Source: Pseudomonadota bacterium (GTDB lineage Bacteria > Pseudomonadota > Gammaproteobacteria > Burkholderiales > Burkholderiaceae). From it: a stretch of 64,000 bases of DNA. This document shows positions 15,657 to 25,268 of the stretch, one piece after another. The stretch spans positions 1 to 64,000 of the forward strand of contig JAEZQX010000168.1 in NCBI GenBank assembly GCA_023441105.1, given 5' to 3'. Numbering within the stretch: position 1 is the first letter of the stretch; every line of letters starts with the position of its first letter. The translations under genes were made by a program, and so were the position numbers. Below the pieces are notes generated by a model. The model worked only from the letters and a program-made list of their open reading frames with translations, was not told the DNA's origin and searched no databases.

Positions 15657-17153
15657 TTGGACACGCTTCAGTATCTTCTCGCCGGCTTTGCGACGGTCTT
15701 CCAGATCCAGAACCTGGCGTTCGCCTTTTCGGGCTGCGTGCTCGGGATGCTGGTCGGCGTCCTGCCGGGCGTCGGCCCCGCCGCGGGCACGGCGATCCTC
15801 ATTCCGCTCACGCTGGTGCTCGACCCGACGTCCGCCGTGATCATGCTGGCCGCCATCTACTACGGCGCCATGTACGGCGGCACGATCACCTCGATTCTGC
15901 TCAATCTTCCTGGCGAAGCGTCGTCGGCGGTCACCTGCCTCGACGGCTATGAGATGGCGCGCCAGGGCCGTGCCGGTCCGGCGCTGGCCATCGCGGCTAT
16001 CGGCAGCTTCATCGGCGGCATCATCGCCACCGCCGGCCTGGTCGTCCTCGCCATTCCTCTCTCCAGCATCGCACTGAAATTCGGCCCGCCCGAATTCTTC
16101 TCGCTCATGATGGTGGGCCTGTGCCTGGTGATGGGACTGGCCAGCCAGTCGCTGGTGCTCGCCTTGATCTCCGCGGTGCTGGGATTGCTTCTGGCGCAGG
16201 TTGGAATCGATCCGGTGATGGGTGTTCCGCGCTATACCTTCGACAGGATGGAACTGCTGGACGGCCTTGGCATCGTCGCGGTGGTGATGGGCCTCTTCGG
16301 AATTGGCGAAATCCTGCACAGCCTGGGGGAGAAGGGCAGTGCGTCGGCGCAGGCAGCGCCTCGCTCGTTGCTGTTGTCCAAGGCCGATATCCGCGACTCC
16401 GCCGCGCCGATCGCCCGCGGCTCGGCCATCGGCTTCTTCCTGGGCCTGATTCCCGGCGTCGGTGCCATCGTCCCGACGTACCTGTCCTATGCCCTGGAGA
16501 AGAGCGTCTCCAGGACGCCCGAGCGCTTCGGCAAGGGGGCCATCCAGGGCGTCGCCGGCCCGGAGACGGCGAACAACGCCTATGCCAACGCCGCGTTCAT
16601 CCCGCTGTTCACCCTCGGCATTCCCGGTGCGGCGACCACGGCGATCCTGATGGGCGCGTTGATGATGAACGGGCTGATTCCGGGTCCGACCCTGTTCGTC
16701 GAGCAGCCGCGGTTCATCTGGGCGGTCATCGCCAGCTTCTTCGTCGGCAACCTGATCCTGCTCGTGCTGAGCCTGCCCTTCATCCCGCTGTGGGTTGCAG
16801 TCCTGAAGGTGCCGCGAGCGATCCTGGTGGCCATCGTCCTGGCCATGTGCGTGATCGGCGCCTACAGCATCAACAACAGCGTCTTCGACATCGGCCTGAT
16901 GCTGTTCTTCGGCGTGGTGGGCTACCTCTTCAAGAAGACCGACGTGCCCCTCGCGCCGCTGGTGCTGACCTTCGTGCTGGCGCCGCTGATGGAGCGCTCG
17001 CTCAGGCAGTCCCTCGAGATGTCCCAGGGCGAGTTCGGCATCCTCTTCTCGCGGCCGATCTCCGCGTCGCTGCTGGTCATCTCGATCATCGTGCTGATCG
17101 TATCCACCATGAGGGCCGTTCGAGCCGTGCGCGGATCGGATGGCGAGGTATGA
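15657..17153 (+). CDS. tctA: Tripartite tricarboxylate transporter large membrane subunit
   Basis: 498 residues, the usual TctA length, with about twelve hydrophobic segments. Family hallmarks are [20 protein letters not shown] (residues ~35-54), [25 protein letters not shown] (spanning ~82-106) and a second [19 protein letters not shown] repeat near residue 265. The start is TTG 15657, preceded by AGGAGCAGGG. Its stop overlaps the amidase start (ATGA). It is the only TctA in the window, although five Bug receptors are present. Confidence 0.93.
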   Translation: MDTLQYLLAGFATVFQIQNLAFAFSGCVLGMLVGVLPGVGPAAGTAILIPLTLVLDPTSAVIMLAAIYYGAMYGGTITSILLNLPGEASSAVTCLDGYEMARQGRAGPALAIAAIGSFIGGIIATAGLVVLAIPLSSIALKFGPPEFFSLMMVGLCLVMGLASQSLVLALISAVLGLLLAQVGIDPVMGVPRYTFDRMELLDGLGIVAVVMGLFGIGEILHSLGEKGSASAQAAPRSLLLSKADIRDSAAPIARGSAIGFFLGLIPGVGAIVPTYLSYALEKSVSRTPERFGKGAIQGVAGPETANNAYANAAFIPLFTLGIPGAATTAILMGALMMNGLIPGPTLFVEQPRFIWAVIASFFVGNLILLVLSLPFIPLWVAVLKVPRAILVAIVLAMCVIGAYSINNSVFDIGLMLFFGVVGYLFKKTDVPLAPLVLTFVLAPLMERSLRQSLEMSQGEFGILFSRPISASLLVISIIVLIVSTMRAVRAVRGSDGEV

Positions 17154-18583
17154 GCAAGAGCGAAACCTACTCCTTCGAATCGCTGGCCACGTTGTCGGAT
17201 CGGCTCCGCAGGCGCCAGCTGACTTCCACGAAACTCGTCGAGCACTTCCTGGCGCGGATCGAACGGCTCGACGACAAGCTGCATGCGTTCGTCTCGATCG
17301 ATCCGGAGGGCGCGCTCGAGGAGGCCGCGCAGGCGGACCGACGGCATGCCGATGGGGACCCGCTAGGTCCGCTCGACGGACTGCCGGTCGCCGTCAAGGA
17401 CATGTTCGATATCGAGGGGCAGGTCACCGCCTGCGGATCGGCGCATTGGCATGACCGGGTCAGCGCCGGATCGTCGACGGTGGTGCAGCGGCTGCGCGCC
17501 GCCGGCATGTGCATCATCGGCAAGACGCAGATGGTCGAGTTCGCTTTCGGCGCGTGGGGCACCAACCCGCGCCTCGGCACTCCCTGGAATCCCTGGGACC
17601 TGGGCACACATCGCATCCCCGGCGGTTCATCGAGCGGTTCCGCCGTTGCAGTGGCTGCCGGCATGGTGCCGGTGGCGATCGGCTCGGATACCGGTGGCTC
17701 GGTGCGTACGCCGGCAGCCCTCAACGGCATCACCGGCCTGAAGACATCGAGCGGGCGAATCGGCCTGCATGGGGCCCTCGCGCTGTCCGAGAGCCTGGAT
17801 ACGGCGGGACCCTTGTGCCGGACCGCCGAGGACGCGGCGCTGATGCTCGCCGCGCTCGCCGGCACCGATCCGGACGATCCTCGCACCGCCCAGGCGCCGC
17901 CATTCGACCTGCGTCAGGCGCTGGAGAGCTCGACCGACCTCTCGGGCGTGCGGATCGTCGCCATGAAGGAGAGTGATTTCCTCGTTCCGGTGGATCCCCG
18001 AATCGCGCAGGCCTACCGCGAAGCGAGGACGACCCTGGAATCGCTCGGTGCATCCGTATCGGAAAGCCCTTTCCCCTTCTACATGAACGAAATCATCCGC
18101 GAGTGCGGCGTGATGATGGCGGCGGAAGGCTGGAAGGCGCATCGCGAGTACATCGAGGACGAGGCGTTGCCGTTCGGGCCGTGGGTGCGCGAAAGAATCC
18201 TGGCCGGCAAGTCGCTCGGCAGCGACGGGTTCGAGCGCGCTTCGCGGCTGCATCGGAAGCTGTCGGCGCAATGGCAGGAATGGCTGGCCGATGCCGACGC
18301 ATTCCTCAGCCCGGCGCTGGCGATCCCGGCCTTGCCGGTGGCCGAGGTCGACGAGCGCTCCACCACCCTGGCTGCCTTCGCCCGTGCCGGCAACTTCCTG
18401 AGCGCCTGCGGGCTCACCCTGCCGGCAGGTGCGACGGAAGCAGGCCTCCCGCTGGCCATCCAACTGCTCGGGAAGCCTTTCGACGAGGCCCGGTTGATCC
18501 GTATCGGAAGAGCATTCCAGGGCCGGACGGCCTGGCACCTTCGGGCGCCGGATCTCGCGCCACTGGATGCACCGGGGTCTTGA
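17150..18583 (+). CDS. Amidase (amidase-signature family)
   Basis: 477 residues from ATG 17150, coupled to tctA by an ATGA overlap. The Ser-cisSer-Lys triad is visible: Lys83 in VAVKDMFD, the glycine/serine loop GGSSSGSA (residues 158-165) with the cis-serine, and the nucleophile Ser184 in GSDTGGSVRTP. It hydrolyses a C-N amide bond in the cytoplasm. With TctAB and the Bug receptor upstream, it probably cleaves the imported compound, such as an amide of a dicarboxylic acid, or a product of the RraA-like step. There is no sign that it is part of GatCAB, since no gatB/gatC partner is nearby. Confidence 0.9.
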   Translation: MSKSETYSFESLATLSDRLRRRQLTSTKLVEHFLARIERLDDKLHAFVSIDPEGALEEAAQADRRHADGDPLGPLDGLPVAVKDMFDIEGQVTACGSAHWHDRVSAGSSTVVQRLRAAGMCIIGKTQMVEFAFGAWGTNPRLGTPWNPWDLGTHRIPGGSSSGSAVAVAAGMVPVAIGSDTGGSVRTPAALNGITGLKTSSGRIGLHGALALSESLDTAGPLCRTAEDAALMLAALAGTDPDDPRTAQAPPFDLRQALESSTDLSGVRIVAMKESDFLVPVDPRIAQAYREARTTLESLGASVSESPFPFYMNEIIRECGVMMAAEGWKAHREYIEDEALPFGPWVRERILAGKSLGSDGFERASRLHRKLSAQWQEWLADADAFLSPALAIPALPVAEVDERSTTLAAFARAGNFLSACGLTLPAGATEAGLPLAIQLLGKPFDEARLIRIGRAFQGRTAWHLRAPDLAPLDAPGS

Positions 18584-18676
18584 GTGTCTGCTGCCCATGA
18601 GTCAGCGCTCGCCTGCGATGATGCTCTTGCCCGCTGACCGCTTTGCCATCCAATCGAGCCCAACCTGGAGACGTAA

Positions 18677-19534
18677 ATGAACCCCCGCGTGATTCCGAAC
18701 GATGTCCCCGTCGGCGCCGAGATCGTGGACATCGACTTGCGCAAGCCCCTCGATGACCGTTCCCTGCAGGTCGTCAGGGAGGCGCTCGATCGGCACGGGA
18801 TGATCTACATCCGGAATCAGTTCCTCGAGCCCCAGCACTTCGTGGCCTTCAGCGGCCGGCTGGGAACCATGAGGCGACATGTCTTCGACCAGTTCCTGCT
18901 GAAGGAGCATCCCGAGATACTGCTGATCTCGAACATCGTCGAGAACGGGCGCCAGATCGGGGTGGCGGACGCCGGGCAGTACTGGCATACGGACGGTGCC
19001 TTCGAGGCCGCGCCGCACATCTATTCGCTGCTCCACTCCCAGGAGATACCCATCGAGCCCGGCGGCCCGTCGCTGGGTGACACCATGTTCGTGAGCACGA
19101 CCCACGCCTTCCGGACCCTGCCGCCGGACATGCAGGCGCGGCTGAGGGGAGTGAAAGGCTTCCACAGCCTCATCATCCAGTACGAGAAGAAGAAGAGCAC
19201 CGGGGTGGGCAAGCACGTGCCGCTGACGCCGGAGCAGAAGGCACGGAATCCGGATCGCTTCCATCCAGTCGTCTGGCCGCACCCGCGAACGGGGGTCGAT
19301 TGCCTGTACGTCAACGAAGGGACTACGTTCGGCATCGAAGGCATGGACGATGCGGAAGCGACCGTTCTGATCAAGCAGCTTTGCGACCACATCGTGCAGC
19401 CGGAGGTCGTGTACCACCACAAGTGGAAGGTCGGCGACGTCCTCGTCTGGGACAACTATTCGACCCAGCACAAGGTCAACTTCAACTACGGGCCGCAGCA
19501 TCGGCGGAAGATGCATCGGACGACGGTGGCCTGA
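18677..19534 (+). CDS. TauD/TfdA-family Fe(II)/2-oxoglutarate dioxygenase
   Basis: 285 residues. Iron ligands are His104 and Asp106 (WHTDG) and His265 (TQHKV); the 2-oxoglutarate-binding Arg is R276 or R281 near the C-terminus (RRKMHRTT). Enzymes of this family hydroxylate sulfonates, phenoxyacetates or related acids, often releasing a small group. It follows the amidase by 93 bp in the same direction and may belong to the same regulon. It is one of three TauD-type genes in the window. Confidence 0.9.
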   Translation: MNPRVIPNDVPVGAEIVDIDLRKPLDDRSLQVVREALDRHGMIYIRNQFLEPQHFVAFSGRLGTMRRHVFDQFLLKEHPEILLISNIVENGRQIGVADAGQYWHTDGAFEAAPHIYSLLHSQEIPIEPGGPSLGDTMFVSTTHAFRTLPPDMQARLRGVKGFHSLIIQYEKKKSTGVGKHVPLTPEQKARNPDRFHPVVWPHPRTGVDCLYVNEGTTFGIEGMDDAEATVLIKQLCDHIVQPEVVYHHKWKVGDVLVWDNYSTQHKVNFNYGPQHRRKMHRTTVA

Positions 19535-19662
19535 GTTAAGTCGCCGCTGACTCGGCAAACGGGTCTCGTTGAACCTGTCACCACCACTCGGCAGGTGTCA
19601 TGGGCCGGACGGCCGGCAGCCATCGTCGACGCGTCGCAGGTACTACGGCGCGGAGTACTCAA

Positions 19663-20580
19663 TCAGGCCGCGCTCGCCACGCGGCGTTTTGTCGCAGCCT
19701 GCCTCAGGCAGAGCTCGACGAAGGGAGCGACCGTTGGCGGGCTGGAGCGGGCTCGCAGTGACACCGCACAGATGGTGCGGAAGGGAGCATTGGCTGGACT
19801 GAACAGGCGCCAGGCGAGACCTTCCATCTTGATGGCATGAAGCAGCGAGAACGGCAGGATGCCGATTCCCAGGCCTTCGGCGATCAGCCCGATCATCGTG
19901 CCCAGGTGTTCGACTTCGAATACGGGCCGCAGTTGGGATCCTTGCCGCTCATATTCCGCATCGACCAGCTGGCGCACGCTGCTGTTGCCGTTCTTGGCAA
20001 TGTGGTCGTAGGCACTGATGTCCGCCCAGTTCACGGTCCGGCGCTTGGCGAGCGGGTGACTCTTCGCGCACAGCACGACTAGGTGGTCGCGGAAGAGGTC
20101 GACCTGTTCGAGATCGGGTGCGTCCCGTCTCTTGGGCGTGAGGGCGATATCCGCTGCACCCGATCGGAGCATGTCGATGCAGACATCCGCCAGTACATCA
20201 TGGAGCTTGACGTCTACCTCGGGATAAGCCCTGACGAACTCCAGGATCACCCTGGGCACGAATCCGGTCGCTACTGAGGGCGCGACCGCGACCACGAGCC
20301 GACCGCGCTTGCCGGCGACGAAGCTCTGGATGCGTTCCAAGCCGGTTCCCATGTCGTCCAGCAGACCGATCGCGATCGCCAGGAACTCCGTTCCGACGGG
20401 CGACAGCGAAACGGAACGTGTGGACCGATCGAAAAGGCGCGCGCCGATAGCCTCTTCCAGGCGACGAATCGTGGTGCTGAGCGCCGGCTGAGACAAGTGG
20501 ACGAGTCGCGCGGCCTTGCTGAAGCTGGCTGTTCGTGCGACGGCGAGGAAGGCGTCGATCTGCTTGAGGGTGATATTCAT
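19663..20580 (-). CDS. LysR-family transcriptional regulator
   Basis: 305 residues. The N-terminal helix-turn-helix (residues ~18-60: TASFSKAARLVHLSQPALSTTIRRLE) and the two-lobed effector domain (about 90-295) are typical. It is divergent from the TauD-Bug-creatininase-GGT operon, with 204 bp between, so it probably activates that operon in response to its substrate. The 128-bp gap to the upstream TauD gene holds no further gene. Confidence 0.92.
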   Translation of the reverse strand: MNITLKQIDAFLAVARTASFSKAARLVHLSQPALSTTIRRLEEAIGARLFDRSTRSVSLSPVGTEFLAIAIGLLDDMGTGLERIQSFVAGKRGRLVVAVAPSVATGFVPRVILEFVRAYPEVDVKLHDVLADVCIDMLRSGAADIALTPKRRDAPDLEQVDLFRDHLVVLCAKSHPLAKRRTVNWADISAYDHIAKNGNSSVRQLVDAEYERQGSQLRPVFEVEHLGTMIGLIAEGLGIGILPFSLLHAIKMEGLAWRLFSPANAPFRTICAVSLRARSSPPTVAPFVELCLRQAATKRRVASAA

Positions 20581-20784
20581 TCAGCGGTCGGATAGCCTCA
20601 TCGAAATCTTGAAATAGACATCCTCGGGGGGTTGACCTAACTTTCGGTCTGCTGCCATGGCCAGCCCCGCCTCTGGGACTGGGCTCCTACTCGCTATTGC
20701 CGCGCTCGCCTAACAGACCCGGGGGAGCGGGCGGGGTGCACGTGGCATGTTCGCAGAGTCCAACCTCGTGGAGGAATCGATCCC

Positions 20785-21654
20785 GTGGCGAGAATTACCG
20801 TGACGCCGCTCGCACCTGCCTTGGGCGCCGAAGTTTCAGGCGTGGATCTGCGCCGGCCTGTCGAGGCCGACATTCTGGCGCAACTCCGGCAGGCGTGGAC
20901 GGAACATCTGGTGCTGCGCTTCCGAGATCAGCACTTGTCCGACCCGGAGCTCCTCACCGTCAGCCGCTACTTCGGAGACCTCGACCCTCCAGGTCCCAAT
21001 CCCTATGGAAAGCCTTTCCTGGGGGAGTTTCCCGAGATCAACGTGATTTCGAACGTGAAAGTGGACGGCGTTCCGATCGGCAACCTCGGCGATGGCGAAG
21101 CCGTATGGCATGCCGACATGACCTACGCGGATGCGCCGCCACGAGGCGCCTTCCTGCACGCGCTCGAGATCCCCGCCACCGGCGGCGGCGACACCTTCTG
21201 GGCGAACATGTATCTTGCCTATGAGACGCTGCCGATCCAGCTGAAAAATGCCATCCGGGGGCAACGGGCGATCCATGATTCGACGTACAACAGCGCCGGC
21301 ATGATGCGGAAGGGCATGAAGGAGGTGACAGATCCGCGACTGGCGCCGGGGGCGCGACATCCACTGGTCATCCGGCACCCAGTGACGGGTCGGCCGGCGC
21401 TGTTCCTGGGACGTCGCCGCAACAGTTGCATCGTCGACATGGACCTGGCCGAGAGCGACGGTCTGCTGGATGAGCTTTGGGCTCATGCTATGCGACCGGA
21501 GCACACCTTCCGCCAGCAATGGAAGCAGTATGACTTGCTGCTTTGGGACAATCACTGCACGTTGCATCGTCGCGATGCGTTCGACCCCAGCTCGCGGCGA
21601 GTGATGCACCGGACCCAGATCAAAGGGTGTGCGCTCGAGGCGGCAAGTCTCTAA
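20785..21654 (+). CDS. TauD/TfdA-family Fe(II)/2-oxoglutarate dioxygenase
   Basis: 289 residues from GTG 20785, preceded by GGAGG ten bases upstream. Iron ligands are His109 and Asp111 (WHADM) and His261 (TLHRR); the co-substrate Arg is R272 (SSRRVMHRTQ). It opens an operon with a Bug receptor, creatininase-family hydrolase and gamma-glutamyltransferase. A hydroxylation that labilises the substrate before amide cleavage would fit, but the substrate is not shown. Confidence 0.9.
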   Translation: MARITVTPLAPALGAEVSGVDLRRPVEADILAQLRQAWTEHLVLRFRDQHLSDPELLTVSRYFGDLDPPGPNPYGKPFLGEFPEINVISNVKVDGVPIGNLGDGEAVWHADMTYADAPPRGAFLHALEIPATGGGDTFWANMYLAYETLPIQLKNAIRGQRAIHDSTYNSAGMMRKGMKEVTDPRLAPGARHPLVIRHPVTGRPALFLGRRRNSCIVDMDLAESDGLLDELWAHAMRPEHTFRQQWKQYDLLLWDNHCTLHRRDAFDPSSRRVMHRTQIKGCALEAASL

Positions 21655-21678
21655 CAAGCCTTCGGACCGGGAGGATCC

Positions 21679-22695
21679 ATGTCGAGCAACACCTACAGCC
21701 ATCGGCGCCTCTGGAGCGGCAGGCGCCAGTTCATGGGCACCGTCGGCGCAGGCGCGGTTTCACTCGCGCTTCCGGTTCCCTCCGCGGCTCAGAAGGACTT
21801 TCCGACACGGGTGATTCGCATCGTTGTTCAAGCCGCGGCTGGCGGCCAGACCGACATCATGGCGCGTCTGGTCGGGCAGAAGCTCAGTGAGCGCCTGGGC
21901 CAGCCCGTCATCGTGGACAACCGCCCCGGCGCCGGCGGGACGATTGCCATGGAGTATGTGGCGCGCTCGCCTGCGGATGGCTATACGCTCGGTACCGCGG
22001 CGATGAACACCCACGGGGCGGCGTCCGGTCTCTACCCGAACCTCAAGTACGATCCAGTCAAGGATTTCTCGCCCGTTGTCTATGCGGTCTCGACGGTGAG
22101 TGTCCTGTCGGTGCATCCCGGACTTCCGGTGAAATCCCTGCAAGAGCTCATCGCGTTGGCGAAGGAGAAGCCCGGTCAACTGACCTACGCCTCCGGCGGC
22201 TCCGGCACGTCGAATCATCTCTTCATGGAGTTGCTGAAGCGCGAGGCGAAGATCGACATTGTGCATATCCCGTACAAGGGCAGCGCGCCTGCGCTGGTGG
22301 ACGTGCTGGGGGGCCAGGTGCCAATCATCTTCGATCCATTGCCGCCGTCGCTCCCGCATATCAAGGACGGCAGGCTGAGACCCCTGGCGGTCAGCAGCGC
22401 CAAGCGCTCTTCGGTCATTCCCGACGTGCCCACCGTCATCGAAGGCGGGGTGCCAGGCTACGACTACCTGTCGTGGCTATCGTTCGTGGCGCCCGCGGGA
22501 ACGCCCGCGGATGTGGTCGCGAAACTCAATCAAGAGATCAACGAGATCCTGAAGGACCCAGAGGTGCGGGAGAAACTCAGCGCCCAGGGAATGGAACCCG
22601 TAGGTGGGACGCCGGAGGAGCTCGGTGAACACATCAAGGCCCAGGTGAAGATCTGGACGGACGTCATTCGCACCTCCGGGGCCAAGCCGGGCTGA
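21679..22695 (+). CDS. Bug-family solute receptor with Tat-like signal
   Basis: 338 residues. The N-terminus carries a twin-arginine pattern (SGRRQFMG, Arg15-Arg16) followed by a hydrophobic stretch and SAAQ, suggesting export through Tat rather than Sec. The mature part begins KDFPTRVIRIVVQAAAGGQTD, a clear Bug/TctC start, with the DNRPGAGGTIAMEYVA segment. It lies 24 bp after the TauD gene and 72 bp before the creatininase-family gene. It has no adjacent TctAB. Confidence 0.9.
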   Translation: MSSNTYSHRRLWSGRRQFMGTVGAGAVSLALPVPSAAQKDFPTRVIRIVVQAAAGGQTDIMARLVGQKLSERLGQPVIVDNRPGAGGTIAMEYVARSPADGYTLGTAAMNTHGAASGLYPNLKYDPVKDFSPVVYAVSTVSVLSVHPGLPVKSLQELIALAKEKPGQLTYASGGSGTSNHLFMELLKREAKIDIVHIPYKGSAPALVDVLGGQVPIIFDPLPPSLPHIKDGRLRPLAVSSAKRSSVIPDVPTVIEGGVPGYDYLSWLSFVAPAGTPADVVAKLNQEINEILKDPEVREKLSAQGMEPVGGTPEELGEHIKAQVKIWTDVIRTSGAKPG

Positions 22696-22767
22696 CCGTG
22701 CTTGAATCACTTATGGCCCGAGAGCACAACGCTTGCTCGGAACGAACTTGCACACAGGAGATGCTGA

Positions 22768-23571
22768 ATGCTACGCGAGCTTGACCGGATGACCTTCGAC
22801 GAAGTGGAGACCTACCTCGAGGAGGGGCCCGGCTTGCTGATCCTTCCATTGGGTTCGACGGAGGAGCATGGCAAGCATGGTCCGATGGGGACGGATACTT
22901 TCGCCGCGAGGATCGTCTGTCGGGCGGTCGCCGAGCGCCTCGACGCAATCCTTGCGCCCGCCGTGCCGTTCGGGATGTGCTACGACCAACGTCACTTCAA
23001 GGGAACGATCGCGCTCAAGCCGAGCACGTATGCGTTCCTTCTGAAGGAGCTCTGTGAGAATTTCATCCGCGACGGGTACCGCCTGGTGCTCGGAATCAGT
23101 GGACACCGCGGGAACGACCATGCGGCCCTCTGCGGCTTCCAGGAGGCCGGGTACGACTCGGATACTCACTTGCTCTACATGAGCTACCAGGACGCCAATC
23201 GCGGCCGTCTGCTGGACGTGGTCGGTCCTGAGGCGGCCTCGCACATCCGGCCGGAAGACATCCCGTATGGTGCGGATGGCCACGGGGGTTCGGTCGAGCT
23301 GTCGATTTCCGAGGCCCACGCCAACGACTCGACTAAGATGGACAAGCGCATCAAGCCTGACCGCGGCCCTGCAGACATGCTGCGGAGCTTTCCCTTCAAG
23401 GCCGTGCTCAATATGGAGGAAGTTGCGCCGGTCGACGGCTTCTTCGGCGATCCCAGCGCCGTCTCGAAGAAGCTCGGTGAGCGGGTGGTCGAGAAGACGG
23501 CGGACAAGATTGCCGCCGATGTGCGTCGCTTCCTGGAGGCATTTCCGGTTCGCAAGCGCCGCTCCGTCTGA
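22768..23571 (+). CDS. Creatininase-family amidohydrolase
   Basis: 267 residues. The family's first metal ligands are present in the expected spacing: Glu32, His34 (STEEHGKHGP) and Asp43 (GTDTF). Further pieces are SGHRGNDHA near residue 113 and GADGHGGSVELS near residue 170, the site that usually reads GHAGExETS. Members hydrolyse cyclic amides such as creatinine, or formamide intermediates (mycofactocin, riboflavin pathways). Ahead of a gamma-glutamyltransferase by 2 bp, an amide or lactam substrate is likely. The exact compound is unknown. Confidence 0.87.
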   Translation: MLRELDRMTFDEVETYLEEGPGLLILPLGSTEEHGKHGPMGTDTFAARIVCRAVAERLDAILAPAVPFGMCYDQRHFKGTIALKPSTYAFLLKELCENFIRDGYRLVLGISGHRGNDHAALCGFQEAGYDSDTHLLYMSYQDANRGRLLDVVGPEAASHIRPEDIPYGADGHGGSVELSISEAHANDSTKMDKRIKPDRGPADMLRSFPFKAVLNMEEVAPVDGFFGDPSAVSKKLGERVVEKTADKIAADVRRFLEAFPVRKRRSV

Positions 23572-23573
23572 GC

Positions 23574-25223
23574 ATGGCCGCATCCGCAATCACGGCGGCG
23601 AGGGCCGCCGAACGAGGCATCGTGGTCGGCCCCCAACCGATCGCCGTCAACGTGGGAGCCGACATCCTTCGCGCGGGTGGCAATGCGATCGATGCCGCCA
23701 TTGCTACCGCCCTCGTGCAAGGCGTCGTCGATCCCTGCAACGGGGGCATCGGCGGATTCGGCGCGATGCTTGTTCACGACGCCGGCAAGGGAACGACGAC
23801 CTCGATTTCCTATCACGGACGGGCGGGCTCCAAAGCCCGGCCGGACATCTTCGCCGATCAGGTCATCGGGCAAATCCATGGCCACGCCGAGCGCTATGAG
23901 GTCCAGGACGCTGCAAACCAGATCGGCTACCGGTCCGTCGTTGTACCGGGCTCGCTTGCCGGGTTCGAGGCGGCTCACCGGGCTTTCGGACGACTGCCGT
24001 GGCCGGCGTTGTTCGAACCGGCCATCGCTCTCGCCCGGGACGGCCTACCGCTACCGGGGGAGGTCTACTACCACTGGACGGACCTGACCGAGCCTGGCCA
24101 CAAGACTGGTCTCGAGCGTTTGCAGGCGACGCCGGCCTGTGCGGCCATCTTCGCGCCGGGTGGCGAACTCCTCAAACCCGGGCAGTTGCTGCGACAGCCC
24201 GACTACGCCTCGACCCTCGCGCAGATCGCCCGCGCCGGGGCCGTCGACTTCTATCGCGGCGAGATCGGTCGGTGCATCGCAGATGACTTCGCCCGAAACG
24301 ACGGCCTCTTCACGGGCGATGATCTCGCCGCCTTCGAGGCCGACGTCGGGGCGCCGGTCGTCGGGACCTTCCACGAAATGCAGGTGCATTCCACCCCGCT
24401 GCCGGCGAGTGGTGTCCAGATCGTGGAGCTGCTCAACATCCTCGAGCGCATGGACTTGCGCGCGATGCTTGCAGATGGCGAGGCCGGGTACATCCATCGC
24501 GTGTCACGTGCCATGCTGGCGACTTTCGCTGATCGAAGAGCCCATCTCGGTGATCCACGGTTCATCGAGGTTCCTGTCGATCGGCTCATCGACAAGGCAT
24601 ATGCATCCGATCTCGTGAAACTCGTCATGGGGGATCGCGCGATCGTAGTGGGAGATCTGGGCTACCGGGAGGCCGCGCACACGACGCATAACTGCGTCAT
24701 CGACGCCGAAGGCAATGCCGTCACCCTCACCCACACGCTTGGTTCCGCGTCCGGTGTCGTGACCCCGGGTCTGGGTTTCATCTACAACAACTGCATGTAC
24801 CAGTTTCATCCGGTTCCCGGACATCCCAACTCGATCGCTCCGGGAAAGAGCCGCCTGACCGGCGCCGCGCCCACGCTGATCCTCCGCGACGGCAAGGTTG
24901 CGATGGCCATCGGCGCCCTCGGCGGCACGCGAATGCCGACTGCCATCGTCAACACCATCCTGGGCATCGCGATCCACGGCCTTCGTCCGGTCGAGGCGGT
25001 CGAGGCGGCCCGCTTCCATGCCGAGGGACCGTGGCTGGAACTGGAAAGTCGCCTGTACTGGAAGCACCGGCATGCGCTCGAGTCCCTTGGATGGCGGATG
25101 CGTCCGTCTGCCAAGGGCTACGACCGCGCCTTCGCCTTGACATTCGTCGCATTGCGTTCCGCCGATGGCCGATTCCAGGGGGGCTCCGATCCCCGCGGCG
25201 GCGGTGGAATTGCGATCGCCTGA
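23574..25223 (+). CDS. Gamma-glutamyltransferase-family protein (Ntn hydrolase)
   Basis: 549 residues. The self-cleavage and catalytic nucleophile is expected at Thr370 in AHTTHNCVID. The N-terminal NPCNGGIGGFG-like segment (DPCNGGIGGFGAML, ~53-66) and the C-terminal GALGGTRMP (~446-454) match the family. No signal peptide is visible, so it probably works in the cytoplasm, unlike the periplasmic glutathione enzyme. The usual LNNEMDDF is YNNCMYQF here, so substrate binding differs. It is close to the YwrD-like or acylase branch. It lies 2 bp after the creatininase-family gene. Confidence 0.88.
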   Translation: MAASAITAARAAERGIVVGPQPIAVNVGADILRAGGNAIDAAIATALVQGVVDPCNGGIGGFGAMLVHDAGKGTTTSISYHGRAGSKARPDIFADQVIGQIHGHAERYEVQDAANQIGYRSVVVPGSLAGFEAAHRAFGRLPWPALFEPAIALARDGLPLPGEVYYHWTDLTEPGHKTGLERLQATPACAAIFAPGGELLKPGQLLRQPDYASTLAQIARAGAVDFYRGEIGRCIADDFARNDGLFTGDDLAAFEADVGAPVVGTFHEMQVHSTPLPASGVQIVELLNILERMDLRAMLADGEAGYIHRVSRAMLATFADRRAHLGDPRFIEVPVDRLIDKAYASDLVKLVMGDRAIVVGDLGYREAAHTTHNCVIDAEGNAVTLTHTLGSASGVVTPGLGFIYNNCMYQFHPVPGHPNSIAPGKSRLTGAAPTLILRDGKVAMAIGALGGTRMPTAIVNTILGIAIHGLRPVEAVEAARFHAEGPWLELESRLYWKHRHALESLGWRMRPSAKGYDRAFALTFVALRSADGRFQGGSDPRGGGGIAIA

Positions 25224-25268
25224 CCGAGTTCGTCCGACAGCAACCATCAATCGAGCCGAGGCAAACGT

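Noticed and set aside
16121..17149. Upstream extension of the amidase frame
   Set aside because: It lies inside tctA in another frame and is a Pro/Gly/Arg-rich shadow. The amidase pattern starts at ATG 17150.
19569..19840. Small plus-strand frames after the TauD gene at 18677
   Set aside because: They overlap the LysR gene in antisense, lack a ribosome-binding site and show no conserved pattern.
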